Assembly: GCA_965263375.1 (NCBI GenBank)
Contig: OZ253669.1
Location: 3,100,001-3,164,000 of the forward strand
Length of the DNA: 64,000 bases
Source: JAJFFW01 sp965263375
GTDB taxonomy: Bacteria > Pseudomonadota > Alphaproteobacteria > Caulobacterales > Parvularculaceae
Direction of reading: 5' to 3'
The notes below the pieces were generated by a model. That model saw nothing but the letters and a program-made list of their open reading frames with translations. It searched no databases and was not told the origin of the DNA. Shown one piece after another: positions 16,628-25,162 of this stretch. Made by a program: the position numbers and the translations under genes. The number at the start of each line of letters is the position of its first letter. Within the stretch, counting starts at the first letter, position 1.

Positions 16628-18754
16628 TTAATCGCCTTGCAGTTTTGAAAAATCGGCCGCAAGGCTGGTCGCTTTTCTAAAGCGCGCCAACAAAGCGAGG
16701 CGATTGGCGCGCAGGCCGGGGTCTTCGTCGTTGACGATAACCCCTTCAAAAAAACCGTCGATCGGCGCGCGCAACCCCGCCAGAGCCTTCATCGCAGCGG
16801 CGAAATCCTCCTTAGCGAGGGACGCGTCTGCATCGCTTTGCGCTTTTGTCAGCGCCTCAAAAAGCGCTTTTTCCTCTGACGCCTTCAACGCTTCAGGGTT
16901 CACGCTATCCCCTACTGGCGCACCATCTTTTTTCTCTTCAGCCTTCAAGATATTAACCGCGCGCTTGTAGCCCGCCGCGAGGTTCGCGCCGTCATCAGAC
17001 GTCAAGAACTCACTAAGCGCTTTTAGTTTTTCCACCACCAAAACGATATCGTCTTCAAGCGCCCCTTGGGGGTCTCGCAAAACGGCATCGATCTGGTCGT
17101 GGCGGAAAGCTTGATCACGCAAATAGACTTTTAAGCGGTCATGGAAAAAGGAGAGGCGATCGGCCAAGACACTTTCAATATCTGATGGGGTGCCGTCTTT
17201 CGCATCTTTGGCTTCCTTCGCGCCTTGCGCCAACCAGGAGGAGGCAAGACTTGCCTGCGGGGCTCCAAACTTACGAAGTTTTAGCCGCAGCTTATTTTCC
17301 AACACGATTTGGATGACGCCTAGCGCTGCGCGCCTTAACGCAAATGGGTCGCTTGAACCCGTTGGTTTTTTGCCGATCGCCCAGAAGGCGGTCAGCGTGT
17401 CGATTTTGTCCGCAAGTGCAACCGCTATGGACACCGGCGCCGTCGGGATCTCATCATCCTGACCTTGGGGCTTGTAATGATCACAAATCGCGTCAGCGAC
17501 ATTAGCCTCTACGCCTTGGGCGGCGGCATAATATCGCCCCATTAAGCCTTGAAGCTCAGGGAACTCATAGACCATTCCAGTGACAAGATCAGACTTGGCA
17601 AGATTGGATGCTTTTTGCGCGGCGTCAGGCTCAGCGCCAACAGCAGGCGCAATCTCGCGCGCCAGGGCCGCAATGCGGCGGACTTTATCGCCGACCGTCC
17701 CGAGCCCTTCAAAAAAGGTAATGCGGTCTAGATCGCTTACCCGCTCTTCCAGCGGCGTCTTTAAATCTTGATGGTACAGATACCAAGCATCCGACAAGCG
17801 CGCCGTTAAAACACGCTCATACCCGGCGCGCATCGCCGCGCCGCCATCAGGCGCTTCAATATTCGCTACAAAGATAAATTTATTGGCGAGCTTGCCAGTT
17901 GCTGGGTCGCATACGGAGAAATATTTTTGGTGCCCACGCATTGTCGCCGTCAACACTTCATCAGGAAGCGCTAAGAACTTCTCATCATATGTCCCGATCA
18001 TTGGAACCGGCCACTCGGCAAGGCCAGCGACTTCACCAAGCAAAGCGTTGTCTTCAACGAGCGCAAGGCCCTGCGCCTCGCAAAGGGTTTTCGCCTCGCC
18101 AGCGATGAGATCAACGCGCTCATCACGATCTAAGATCACCTTCGCTGATTTTAAGCGCGCCGCATAATCTTCAAAATTTCGGGTTTGAATAGCCTCAGGC
18201 GCTAGGAACCGATGCCCATAGGTCGTGTCGCCAACGGGAAGGCCAGCAAAATCAAACGTAACCGGCTCTCCGTCAAACACGCACAAAATATGATGCAGCG
18301 GACGCACCCATTTTAGCTCGCCATCACCCCACCGCATGGACTTCGGCCAAGGAAAGCCGGAGATAATCTCAGGAACCATATCGGCGATGACCTCAGCGGT
18401 CGCACGCCCCTTTTCCTCAATCACAGCGACGTAGTATTGGCCCTTTTTGTCTTCCCGCGTTTCACACTTATCAAGGGACGTAACGCCTGCGCCGCGCAAA
18501 AAGCCCTCAATCGCTTTTTCCGGTGCGCCAACACGGGGGCCTTTGCGTTCCTCGCGGCGATCTGGCTGTGCAATGGGAAGCCCGCCCGCCACTAGCGCCA
18601 AACGGCGCGGCGTGGCGAACGCCTTGACCCCTTCGGGCATATAACCGCCCGCGAGCAAGCGGTCATTCACCGCTTTTTCAAGATCGGCGGCGGCGCGCGC
18701 TTGCATGCGCGCGGGAATTTCTTCGCAAAAAAGTTCAATCAATAGATCCGGCAT
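16628..18754 (-). CDS. glyS: Glycine--tRNA ligase beta subunit
   Basis: A 708-residue beta subunit of the bacterial heterotetrameric glycyl-tRNA synthetase, which binds tRNA-Gly. It starts MPDLLIELFCEEIPARMQARA, and has FATPRRLALVAGGLP, PKSMRWGDGELKWVRPLHHI and DPFALRRAALGVIQI, then the C-terminal DALR-like anticodon-binding region with FFEGVIVNDEDPGLRANRLALL. The alpha-subunit gene glyQ, usually immediately upstream, is not next to it: the upstream neighbour is a DUF1761 gene. glyQ must lie outside the window. Confidence 0.96.
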   Translation of the reverse strand: MPDLLIELFCEEIPARMQARAAADLEKAVNDRLLAGGYMPEGVKAFATPRRLALVAGGLPIAQPDRREERKGPRVGAPEKAIEGFLRGAGVTSLDKCETREDKKGQYYVAVIEEKGRATAEVIADMVPEIISGFPWPKSMRWGDGELKWVRPLHHILCVFDGEPVTFDFAGLPVGDTTYGHRFLAPEAIQTRNFEDYAARLKSAKVILDRDERVDLIAGEAKTLCEAQGLALVEDNALLGEVAGLAEWPVPMIGTYDEKFLALPDEVLTATMRGHQKYFSVCDPATGKLANKFIFVANIEAPDGGAAMRAGYERVLTARLSDAWYLYHQDLKTPLEERVSDLDRITFFEGLGTVGDKVRRIAALAREIAPAVGAEPDAAQKASNLAKSDLVTGMVYEFPELQGLMGRYYAAAQGVEANVADAICDHYKPQGQDDEIPTAPVSIAVALADKIDTLTAFWAIGKKPTGSSDPFALRRAALGVIQIVLENKLRLKLRKFGAPQASLASSWLAQGAKEAKDAKDGTPSDIESVLADRLSFFHDRLKVYLRDQAFRHDQIDAVLRDPQGALEDDIVLVVEKLKALSEFLTSDDGANLAAGYKRAVNILKAEEKKDGAPVGDSVNPEALKASEEKALFEALTKAQSDADASLAKEDFAAAMKALAGLRAPIDGFFEGVIVNDEDPGLRANRLALLARFRKATSLAADFSKLQGD

Positions 18755-18780
18755 GGCCGGGTTCTATGAGGCGTTAGCGC

Positions 18781-19194
18781 TTATTTCAAGACAGATAATA
18801 AAATTGCACTCACAATCCACCCAACGAGAAGGTGGCTGCTATCAACAAGCATCAAAGAAACATTGTGCGACGGTACATATATGAATGCGTAGAGCGAATA
18901 CGCAAACCCTAGGAAAAACCAAAGGACTAACGTCGTCATAACCGCATCGCCAAGTGACGAGACGCCTTTCCACTGAAGCACTTTTCCAATGCCAATGACT
19001 TGCATAAATGTGATGAGAAAGCCAAGCCCCATCCAAATCGGGCTTTGGCTTTGGGCGTCGGCTTGGTTTAGATTATGCGCCGCCATCCATGGATCGGTGA
19101 ATAGTAATCCATACCACAAAAAACCAACAACATAAAAAGCGAAACTAGCCGCTAAAACGCCAACAAGGTTTAGCCCAAAGATCTTTGGCATCAA
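18781..19194 (-). CDS. DUF1761 membrane protein
   Basis: A 137-residue protein with four hydrophobic helices, matching the DUF1761 family: FAFYVVGFLWYGLLFTDPWM near the start, then WMGLGFLITFMQVIGIGKVL. The function is unknown. It lies 26 bp upstream of glyS on the same strand, so the two may be cotranscribed, in the place where glyQ is often found. Confidence 0.85.
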   Translation of the reverse strand: MMPKIFGLNLVGVLAASFAFYVVGFLWYGLLFTDPWMAAHNLNQADAQSQSPIWMGLGFLITFMQVIGIGKVLQWKGVSSLGDAVMTTLVLWFFLGFAYSLYAFIYVPSHNVSLMLVDSSHLLVGWIVSAILLSVLK

Positions 19195-19250
19195 CAGTCC
19201 TCCCTTTTTTCTTATAGGGTATCGGAAAGGTCATCAGGCGCCTAGTAAAG

Positions 19251-19694
19251 TCAAGCTTTACGGCGCATTTGGACAGCGCTGATGCGCGCAGCGCACTTAT
19301 CTTGTGCGTTAAAGATTTCGCCCTCGATATGGATTAGATTTTTAGAGACGTTTACGACCTGCGCCTCGATACGGGCGTCACATTTGGTCAGCGGGCGAAA
19401 GAAATTTGTCTCTAACCGCGAAGTGCGGAAACGATCATCCTCCGCGCCTAACACCGTATAGGCAGCCAGGGCGCATACATGGTCGGCGACAAAGGCGATT
19501 TGCCCTCCAAACATGACGCCGTCCGGCGCTAAAAACTCATCGCCAATACTCCAAACCATAGAAACCCGCCCCGGCGACCAATCGGTTAGCACAAAATCAG
19601 TATGCCGCTCATGAAACCATTTTTTAGCCCGGCTATCACCGTTAATATACTCATTGAGAAAATCCGAATGTCGTTCGCTTGTCTTAATATCCAT
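19251..19694 (-). CDS. Hotdog-fold thioesterase (PaaI-like)
   Basis: A 147-residue hotdog-fold protein. MFGGQIAFVADHVCALAAYTVLG is the helix-forming thioesterase segment, and TSRLETNFFRPLTKCDARIEAQVVN and IHIEGEIFNAQDKCAARISAVQMRR are the following strands. It probably hydrolyses an acyl-CoA; the substrate is unknown. I place the start at 19694, where AGGGGA precedes ATG at good spacing; a longer in-frame start at 19823 adds 43 residues of unlike composition. It runs divergently from the aldose epimerase gene. Confidence 0.85.
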   Translation of the reverse strand: MDIKTSERHSDFLNEYINGDSRAKKWFHERHTDFVLTDWSPGRVSMVWSIGDEFLAPDGVMFGGQIAFVADHVCALAAYTVLGAEDDRFRTSRLETNFFRPLTKCDARIEAQVVNVSKNLIHIEGEIFNAQDKCAARISAVQMRRKA

Positions 19695-19891
19695 ATTGGT
19701 CCCCTGGCTTAGAAATATGCCATTTGCCTCCCATACCCGATAACGGCAATTGGACAGAATAAAAATCGCAGTTGGCGATGATAGCGGGTAGCTGTGACAA
19801 AGCCCCGTGCGCACCAAATGCACGCTTTATTAGGGCCGCTAGCCCAAAATGATTACTACAAGCCGTAAGATCCCAACAAGAAGGACGCAAA

Positions 19892-20824
19892 ATGGCCGCT
19901 GTAACGCTCACGCATCAGGACTTTTCCCTTTTGCTCGCCCCTGACCTTGGCGGCGCAATTCTTGAGTTTTCGCATCATGGCCAACCTATATTCCGGCCGT
20001 CGACTTATGACGCTGTGGCGCGTGATGTCTTGATGGCAGCTTGCTTTCCTTGCGTTCCCTATTTCGGCAGGCTTTACAACGGTTTGACGTTCAACGGGCA
20101 ATGCTGGGCGCAGGACCTCACCCACCCAGCCATCAACATGGCGGCCCATGGCGAAGGCTGGATCACGCCTTGGGAGATTGAAACACAAACGACAACCTCT
20201 TTAACCTGCGCCTTTCATCATAAGGCAGACATTAAGGGGCGGTTTCCGTTTCCCTTTAAAGCGCGTCAATCTTTTTTACTGAATGATGATGGACTTACAA
20301 CAACACTCTCCCTTTCTAATAGTGGAACGCAGACAATGCCCGCCGGGCTTGCCCTTCACCCATATTTCCAGAGAACCGAAACAAGTGAAATTTCATTTCG
20401 GGCCTCAAAATACTATTCTCCGCCCTTAGCTATAGAACCATCAACTGTAAGAGCGGCCAGCACAAACGATCTGCCGGATATGATCGGAACTGGCGCCTTT
20501 GCAACCTTGCCGAAGGATCATAGGGATCACACCTATTTAGGATTTAAAGGCGATGTTCAAATTCGTACGGGAGGCAGCGCGCCGGAATTCATTCTGCGCA
20601 CTTCAGCGCCAGCCGTTCATGTCTATGCTCCGGCGGGTGAAAACTATTACTGCCTGGAGCCAATTACCCAAGCCCCCGGGGCGCTAACCAAAGAAGACCT
20701 TACAAAAGTCAGCAACAACCCGGCCTTGGCCAAAGAATTAGCGCGCCTCAACATCCCGCCGCGTATTCTCTCCCCCGGCGAGGAAATGAAGATCGACCTT
20801 GCCATCACCCTAATCGCATACTGA
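19892..20824 (+). CDS. Aldose 1-epimerase family protein
   Basis: A 310-residue galactose-mutarotase-like protein. PCVPYFGRLYNGLTFNGQCW, AAHGEGWITPWEI and GLALHPYF carry the conserved aromatic and His residues of the family, and YCLEPITQAPGAL holds the likely catalytic Glu near the C-terminus. These enzymes interconvert sugar anomers; the sugar here is unknown, and no sugar operon is adjacent. The upstream thioesterase is divergent. Confidence 0.88.
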   Translation: MAAVTLTHQDFSLLLAPDLGGAILEFSHHGQPIFRPSTYDAVARDVLMAACFPCVPYFGRLYNGLTFNGQCWAQDLTHPAINMAAHGEGWITPWEIETQTTTSLTCAFHHKADIKGRFPFPFKARQSFLLNDDGLTTTLSLSNSGTQTMPAGLALHPYFQRTETSEISFRASKYYSPPLAIEPSTVRAASTNDLPDMIGTGAFATLPKDHRDHTYLGFKGDVQIRTGGSAPEFILRTSAPAVHVYAPAGENYYCLEPITQAPGALTKEDLTKVSNNPALAKELARLNIPPRILSPGEEMKIDLAITLIAY

Positions 20825-20932
20825 GCGACCCAAATCAGTGACTGCTAGTTTACTGCAACCTTCTGTTGCTCGGCGCGGTCAAATAGCGTCTGTTTAGTCA
20901 AAAAACTAGTGTACCCAAAAGGAAAGCGCGCC

Positions 20933-21769
20933 ATGAGCTATAGCTGCTTCACCGTCGAAATCGCCGACGCCGTCGCCCATATCCGGCTGAACCGACCTGA
21001 CCAAAACAATTCCATGACCCCTGACTTTTGGCGAGAATTGCCGGAAGCGGTAAATGACATCTCCGATAACGCTAAGGCGAGGGTGATTGTTCTTTCAGCT
21101 GAAGGAAAAGTCTTCAGCTCCGGCATGGATGTCTCAGTCTTTATGAATGACAGCATCCGCCAAGATCCTGTTAACCGGGAGGTTAGCGCGGAGGTTTGGC
21201 GACACAACATTACAGCTCTGCAGGACACTTTTAGCGCTCTTGAAAACGCTCGCATGCCGGTTCTGGTCGCCATACAGGGCGGCGCAGTTGGTGGCGCGCT
21301 TGATTTGATCACCGCTTGCGATTGCCGCTATGCAACCAAGAACGCCTATTTTTGGTTGATGGAAACCGAAATCGGCATGACTGCTGATGTCGGCACTTTC
21401 CCGCGCTTAGTTAAAATCATTCCCGAAGGCTGGGCGCGCGAAATGGCTTACACGGCTGAGAAAGTGGGCGCCGAAAAAGCGCAAGCAATTGGCCTTGTTA
21501 ACGAAGTTTACGAAACCACCGAAGAAATGATGGACGCGGTGATGGCGAAGGCCCGCAAGATTGCTGGACACTCGCCTCTTGCCGTTGCTGGCTGTAAGCA
21601 AATGGCCAATTACGCACGCGATCACACGACAGCGGATGCACTCGACTATGTGCTGGTGTGGAATAGCGCCATGCTGCGCAATGAGGATATTCAAGAGGCC
21701 TTTACAGCCAAGATGGAAAAGCGCCCGCCTGTTTATGATGACTTAAAGCCGATTAAACGGGGGCTCTGA
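20933..21769 (+). CDS. Crotonase-family enzyme, dienoyl-CoA-isomerase-like
   Basis: A 278-residue crotonase-fold protein. GKVFSSGMDVSVFM and QGGAVGGALDLITACDCRYAT build the oxyanion hole and CoA pocket. The stretch ETEIGMTADVGTFPRL together with the CD pair resembles the acidic triad of delta3,5-delta2,4-dienoyl-CoA isomerases (ECH1), so isomerase activity in degradation of unsaturated fatty acids is more likely than hydration. The start at 20933 follows AAGGAAAG; a GTG at 20909 would add eight residues. It precedes sdhB by 169 bp but is unlikely to be linked in function. Confidence 0.88.
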   Translation: MSYSCFTVEIADAVAHIRLNRPDQNNSMTPDFWRELPEAVNDISDNAKARVIVLSAEGKVFSSGMDVSVFMNDSIRQDPVNREVSAEVWRHNITALQDTFSALENARMPVLVAIQGGAVGGALDLITACDCRYATKNAYFWLMETEIGMTADVGTFPRLVKIIPEGWAREMAYTAEKVGAEKAQAIGLVNEVYETTEEMMDAVMAKARKIAGHSPLAVAGCKQMANYARDHTTADALDYVLVWNSAMLRNEDIQEAFTAKMEKRPPVYDDLKPIKRGL

Positions 21770-21938
21770 TTTGGGTTGACCATTTACCGTTCTCGCGGGG
21801 GAGGTTGCTGATCCAAAGGCGCATTTTAAAACGTAGATCCGTTATTCGCGTATCAACGCATGAAGATGCGACCACGAGATCCCTTTTATTTGGCGCGAAA
21901 AATGATAAACACGCCCCAAATGTCAAAGAAGGTCCGAT

Positions 21939-22775
21939 ATGGTTGAGCTAACCCTCCCGAGAAACTCAAAGATTTCAGCACAAGGCGTCACCCACACAGC
22001 GAATAAATCCGCGAAAAGCGCTGATGCAAAGTTTCGGACCTTTAAAGTTTACCGCTATGATCCAGACACGCCGGATAATCCCCGGGTCGATTCCTACGAG
22101 ATTGATATTTCAGATGTTTCAATGATCTTGGACGCGATTATCAAGATTAAAAACGAGATTGACCCGAGCCTGACATTCCGTCGCTCATGCCGGGAAGGGG
22201 TATGCGGGTCCTGCGCGATGAATATTAACGGTGCAAATACACTCGCCTGCACAAAAGGTATGGACGAACTTGGCGACGGGGATGTTCACATTTACCCGCT
22301 GCCGCACCAGCCGGTGGTGAAAGATCTCGTCACAGACCTGACAAAATTTTATGAGCAACACGCTTACGTCCAACCTTATCTTCAAGCGGATTCCAAAGAA
22401 GAAGGCGCCAATAAAGAATTCACCCAATCCCGCGAAGATCGCGAGAAGCTGGACGGCCTTTACGAATGCATCATGTGCGCAAGCTGCTCGACCTCATGCC
22501 CATCCTATTGGTGGAATGGTGATAAAGAAGGCAAAGATGAATATCTTGGCCCAGCCGCGTTGCTTCAAGCCTATCGGTGGATTTCTGACAGCCGCGATGA
22601 GGAGCGTGATGCGCGTCTCGACGCTTTAGAAGATGACTTCAAACTTTATCGCTGTCACACCATCATGAACTGCACCCAGGTTTGCCCCAAAGGCTTGAAC
22701 CCCGCTAAAGCGATCGCTGAAATCAAAAAATTGATGGTCACCCGCGATAAAGCGAATGGAAAAGCGAGCGCTTAA
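21939..22775 (+). CDS. sdhB: Succinate dehydrogenase iron–sulfur subunit
   Basis: A 278-residue SdhB, carrying electrons from the flavoprotein to ubiquinone in complex II at the inner membrane. The [2Fe-2S] ligands are in SCREGVCGSCAMNING, and the cluster ligands of the C-terminal half in CIMCASCSTSCPS and CHTIMNCTQVCPKGLNP. Length is slightly above usual because of a ~25-residue N-terminal extension. sdhC, sdhD and sdhA, normally in the same operon, are not next to it; the upstream gene is a crotonase. The complex must be assembled from genes elsewhere. Confidence 0.97.
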   Translation: MVELTLPRNSKISAQGVTHTANKSAKSADAKFRTFKVYRYDPDTPDNPRVDSYEIDISDVSMILDAIIKIKNEIDPSLTFRRSCREGVCGSCAMNINGANTLACTKGMDELGDGDVHIYPLPHQPVVKDLVTDLTKFYEQHAYVQPYLQADSKEEGANKEFTQSREDREKLDGLYECIMCASCSTSCPSYWWNGDKEGKDEYLGPAALLQAYRWISDSRDEERDARLDALEDDFKLYRCHTIMNCTQVCPKGLNPAKAIAEIKKLMVTRDKANGKASA

Positions 22776-22836
22776 GCGCTAATCTCAGCGCCGATTATTA
22801 ACCCTATCAGCGCACCTAAATCGAGGATGCGATCTC

Positions 22837-23274
22837 ATGAAAACCATCCTCTTTTTGTGCACCGGCAATTCTGCGCGCTCGATTATGGCGGAAGCCTATA
22901 TGAACCATGCGGGCCGCGGCGAATGGCGCGCCTATTCCGCCGGGTCAAAGCCAACAGGGAAACCGAACCCCTTTGCGCTTCAAACGCTCCAAAATCACAA
23001 CATTGATCTTCTTGAACCGGCTCGCTCAAAAAGCTGGGATGAGTTTGCGGCGCCAGAGGCGCAGGCGCTGGATGTTGTCGTGACAGTTTGCGATAACGCT
23101 GCGGCGGAAACTTGCCCGGTATGGCCAAAAAAAGCGGGGCAAGATCCGGTAAAACTTCACTGGGGCTTTCCTGATCCAGCCGCGGCCACCGGCGATGACG
23201 CGGCCATACTTGAAGAATTTGAAACGGTTTTCACGGCCATACGCGAAGCCATTGACGGCTTCTTAAAGGACTAA
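22837..23274 (+). CDS. arsC: Arsenate reductase, LMW-phosphatase type
   Basis: A 145-residue thioredoxin-coupled arsenate reductase. The phosphatase loop CTGNSARS contains the nucleophile C8, and the redox pair C85 and C93 (VTVCDNAAAETCPVW) is present, as required for the ArsC mechanism and absent from simple tyrosine phosphatases. It reduces arsenate to arsenite in the cytoplasm. The next gene encodes an aquaporin, which matches arsC–aqpS pairs known in rhizobia. No arsR or arsB/acr3 is visible nearby. Confidence 0.92.
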   Translation: MKTILFLCTGNSARSIMAEAYMNHAGRGEWRAYSAGSKPTGKPNPFALQTLQNHNIDLLEPARSKSWDEFAAPEAQALDVVVTVCDNAAAETCPVWPKKAGQDPVKLHWGFPDPAAATGDDAAILEEFETVFTAIREAIDGFLKD

Positions 23275-23287
23275 GGGGCACGCCGGT

Positions 23288-24010
23288 ATGACCTTTAGCG
23301 CAGCCCAAAAACTTGCCGCCGAAGCGGTCGGTACGGCCTTCCTGCTGGCTATTGTTGTTGGCTCCGGCATTATGGGGGACGCCCTTGCGGGCGGTAATGA
23401 CGCGATCGCCCTGCTTGGTAATACCATCGCAACGGGCGCTGGCCTTGTTATTTTGATCCTAATTTTCGGCCCCGTTTCCGGCGCCCATTTCAACCCAGCT
23501 GTAACCCTTGTGTTCGCGCTTAGAAGACAGATTGCGCCGCCCCTCGCCCTCGCTTATATCGCCACACAAATCGCCAGCGGACTGGTCGGCGTTTGGCTCG
23601 CCCATGGGATGTTTGATCTAGAAATCCTTCAGCAATCAACCAAAGCCCGAACCGGGCTCGGCCAAGTCCTTGGGGAAGCAACCGCCACCGCCGGACTGAT
23701 CTTAACTATTTTAGGGACCGTGCGCTTTAGGCCTGAGGCGACGGCATACGCGGTGGGCCTGTTCATCACCGCCGGGTATTGGTTCACGTCTTCAACATCT
23801 TTCGCGAACCCGGCCGTCACCATCGCACGAACATTCACTGACACATTCGCTGGGATCGAGCCTGCGGGCGCCCCAGCCTTCATCGCCGCACAACTGGCCG
23901 CCGCTGTTATTGCTGGTTTCGTCGCAGCATGGCTTTTCACGCCAGCGGGGGCGCCGCTTGGCTCACCGTCTCAGAGCAGCGCCATCGCTGAGGAGAAGCG
24001 CGCCGCATGA
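23288..24010 (+). CDS. Aquaporin/MIP-family channel, probable arsenite channel
   Basis: A 240-residue major intrinsic protein with six membrane helices and both NPA boxes (residues 69–71 in GAHFNPAVTL and 174–176 in SFANPAVTIAR); the selectivity-filter Arg is R181. Following arsC by 13 bp, it is best read as an AqpS-like channel through which arsenite leaves by diffusion, instead of an ArsB or Acr3 pump. That role is inferred from context; water or glycerol transport is possible. Its stop overlaps the zapE start by 4 nt. Confidence 0.88.
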   Translation: MTFSAAQKLAAEAVGTAFLLAIVVGSGIMGDALAGGNDAIALLGNTIATGAGLVILILIFGPVSGAHFNPAVTLVFALRRQIAPPLALAYIATQIASGLVGVWLAHGMFDLEILQQSTKARTGLGQVLGEATATAGLILTILGTVRFRPEATAYAVGLFITAGYWFTSSTSFANPAVTIARTFTDTFAGIEPAGAPAFIAAQLAAAVIAGFVAAWLFTPAGAPLGSPSQSSAIAEEKRAA

Positions 24011-25147
24011 AAGGACCGCTGCACCGATATCGCGCGCTTGTTAAAGACGGGTCGCTAGAGGCGGACCCAGCCCAAGAGATTGCTGCGGAAAAACTGCAAA
24101 AACTGCATGAGGCGCTAAAATCTTACCGGCCGAAGAAAAATGGCCTTTTCGGTAAAAAGAGCGCGCCATTAGAAGGGCTTTACCTTTGGGGCGGCGTGGG
24201 GCGCGGCAAGACGCTGCTGATGGATATTTTCTTCAATAATGCGCCCGTTACCAAAAAACGCCGCCTCCATTTCCATGAGTTCATGGCTGAGGCCCACGAC
24301 CGCATTGCCCATTGGCGCAGCGCGGATCTGAAAATCCGGCGTAGCCACAAAGCGTATGACAAAAGCGCACCCGATGATCCCATCCCCTACGCCGCTTATG
24401 ATTTGGCCTTAGCAGCAGAAGTCCTATGCTTTGATGAATTCCAAGTAACTGACATCGCCGACGCCATGATCTTGGGCCGTTTGTTTGAGGCCTTGTTCAG
24501 CCATGGCGTCGTTGTCATCGCCACATCAAACCGCCACCCAAATGATCTCTACAAGGATGGGCTGAACAGACAACTATTCCTGCCCTTTATTGAGCTTTTG
24601 AAATCTCGCGTTGAGGTGTTTGAGCTTGAAAGCGCCGAAGATTACCGCCTGAAACGCCTTGCGGGCGCGCCGGTTTATCATCAGCCATTAGGACCGAACG
24701 CTGACGCCGCGATGGATGAAGCGTGGACGCGCTTGATCTGCGGCGCAACGGAACAATCAGAAACCTTGACCATAAAGGGCCGCAAACTAAAAGCGCCGCG
24801 CACCGCCCGGGGCGCAGCCCGGTTCGAATTTAACGACCTTTGCGCGACGCCCCTTGGCGCAAATGACTATTTAGCGATTGTCCGGCGCTATTCCACACTG
24901 TTCATTGACCATATCCCGATTATGGGGCCTGAAGAAGCGCAATGAAGCCAAACGCTTTGTCACCCTGATTGACGCGATTTACGATACCCGCACAAAACTG
25001 GTGTGTTCCGCCGACGGCGAGCCGGATGACCTTTACCAGGCTGGGGATGGATCTTTTGAGTTTGAGCGCACCGCCTCGCGTCTGATCGAAATGCGCTCAG
25101 CAGATTATCTGCATTCAGAGCATGAAATGCCAGCAGCTGCGGAATGA
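24007..25147 (+). pseudogene. zapE: ZapE (AFG1-like ATPase), interrupted by a frameshift
   Basis: The first 312 residues (24007–24945) are a clear ZapE/AFG1-type ATPase that modulates the division ring: Walker A at 62–69 (GGVGRGKT), the Walker B region VLCFDEFQVTDIADAMIL and IATSNRHPNDLYKDGLNR. At about 24933–24940 the family sequence moves to the next frame, which continues KRNEAKRFVTLIDAIYDTR…FEFERTASRLIEMRSADYL to 25147. One extra base in CCTGAAGAAGCGC explains it. Joined, the protein would be about 380 residues, the normal size. Either the assembly has an error or the protein lacks its last ~70 residues. The start overlaps the aquaporin stop by 4 nt. Confidence 0.85.
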
Positions 25148-25162
25148 TCCCGGAATAACACT

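Noticed and set aside
24878..25147. Separate small gene after zapE.
   Set aside because: The residues match the ZapE C-terminus; it is the second half of one frameshifted gene.
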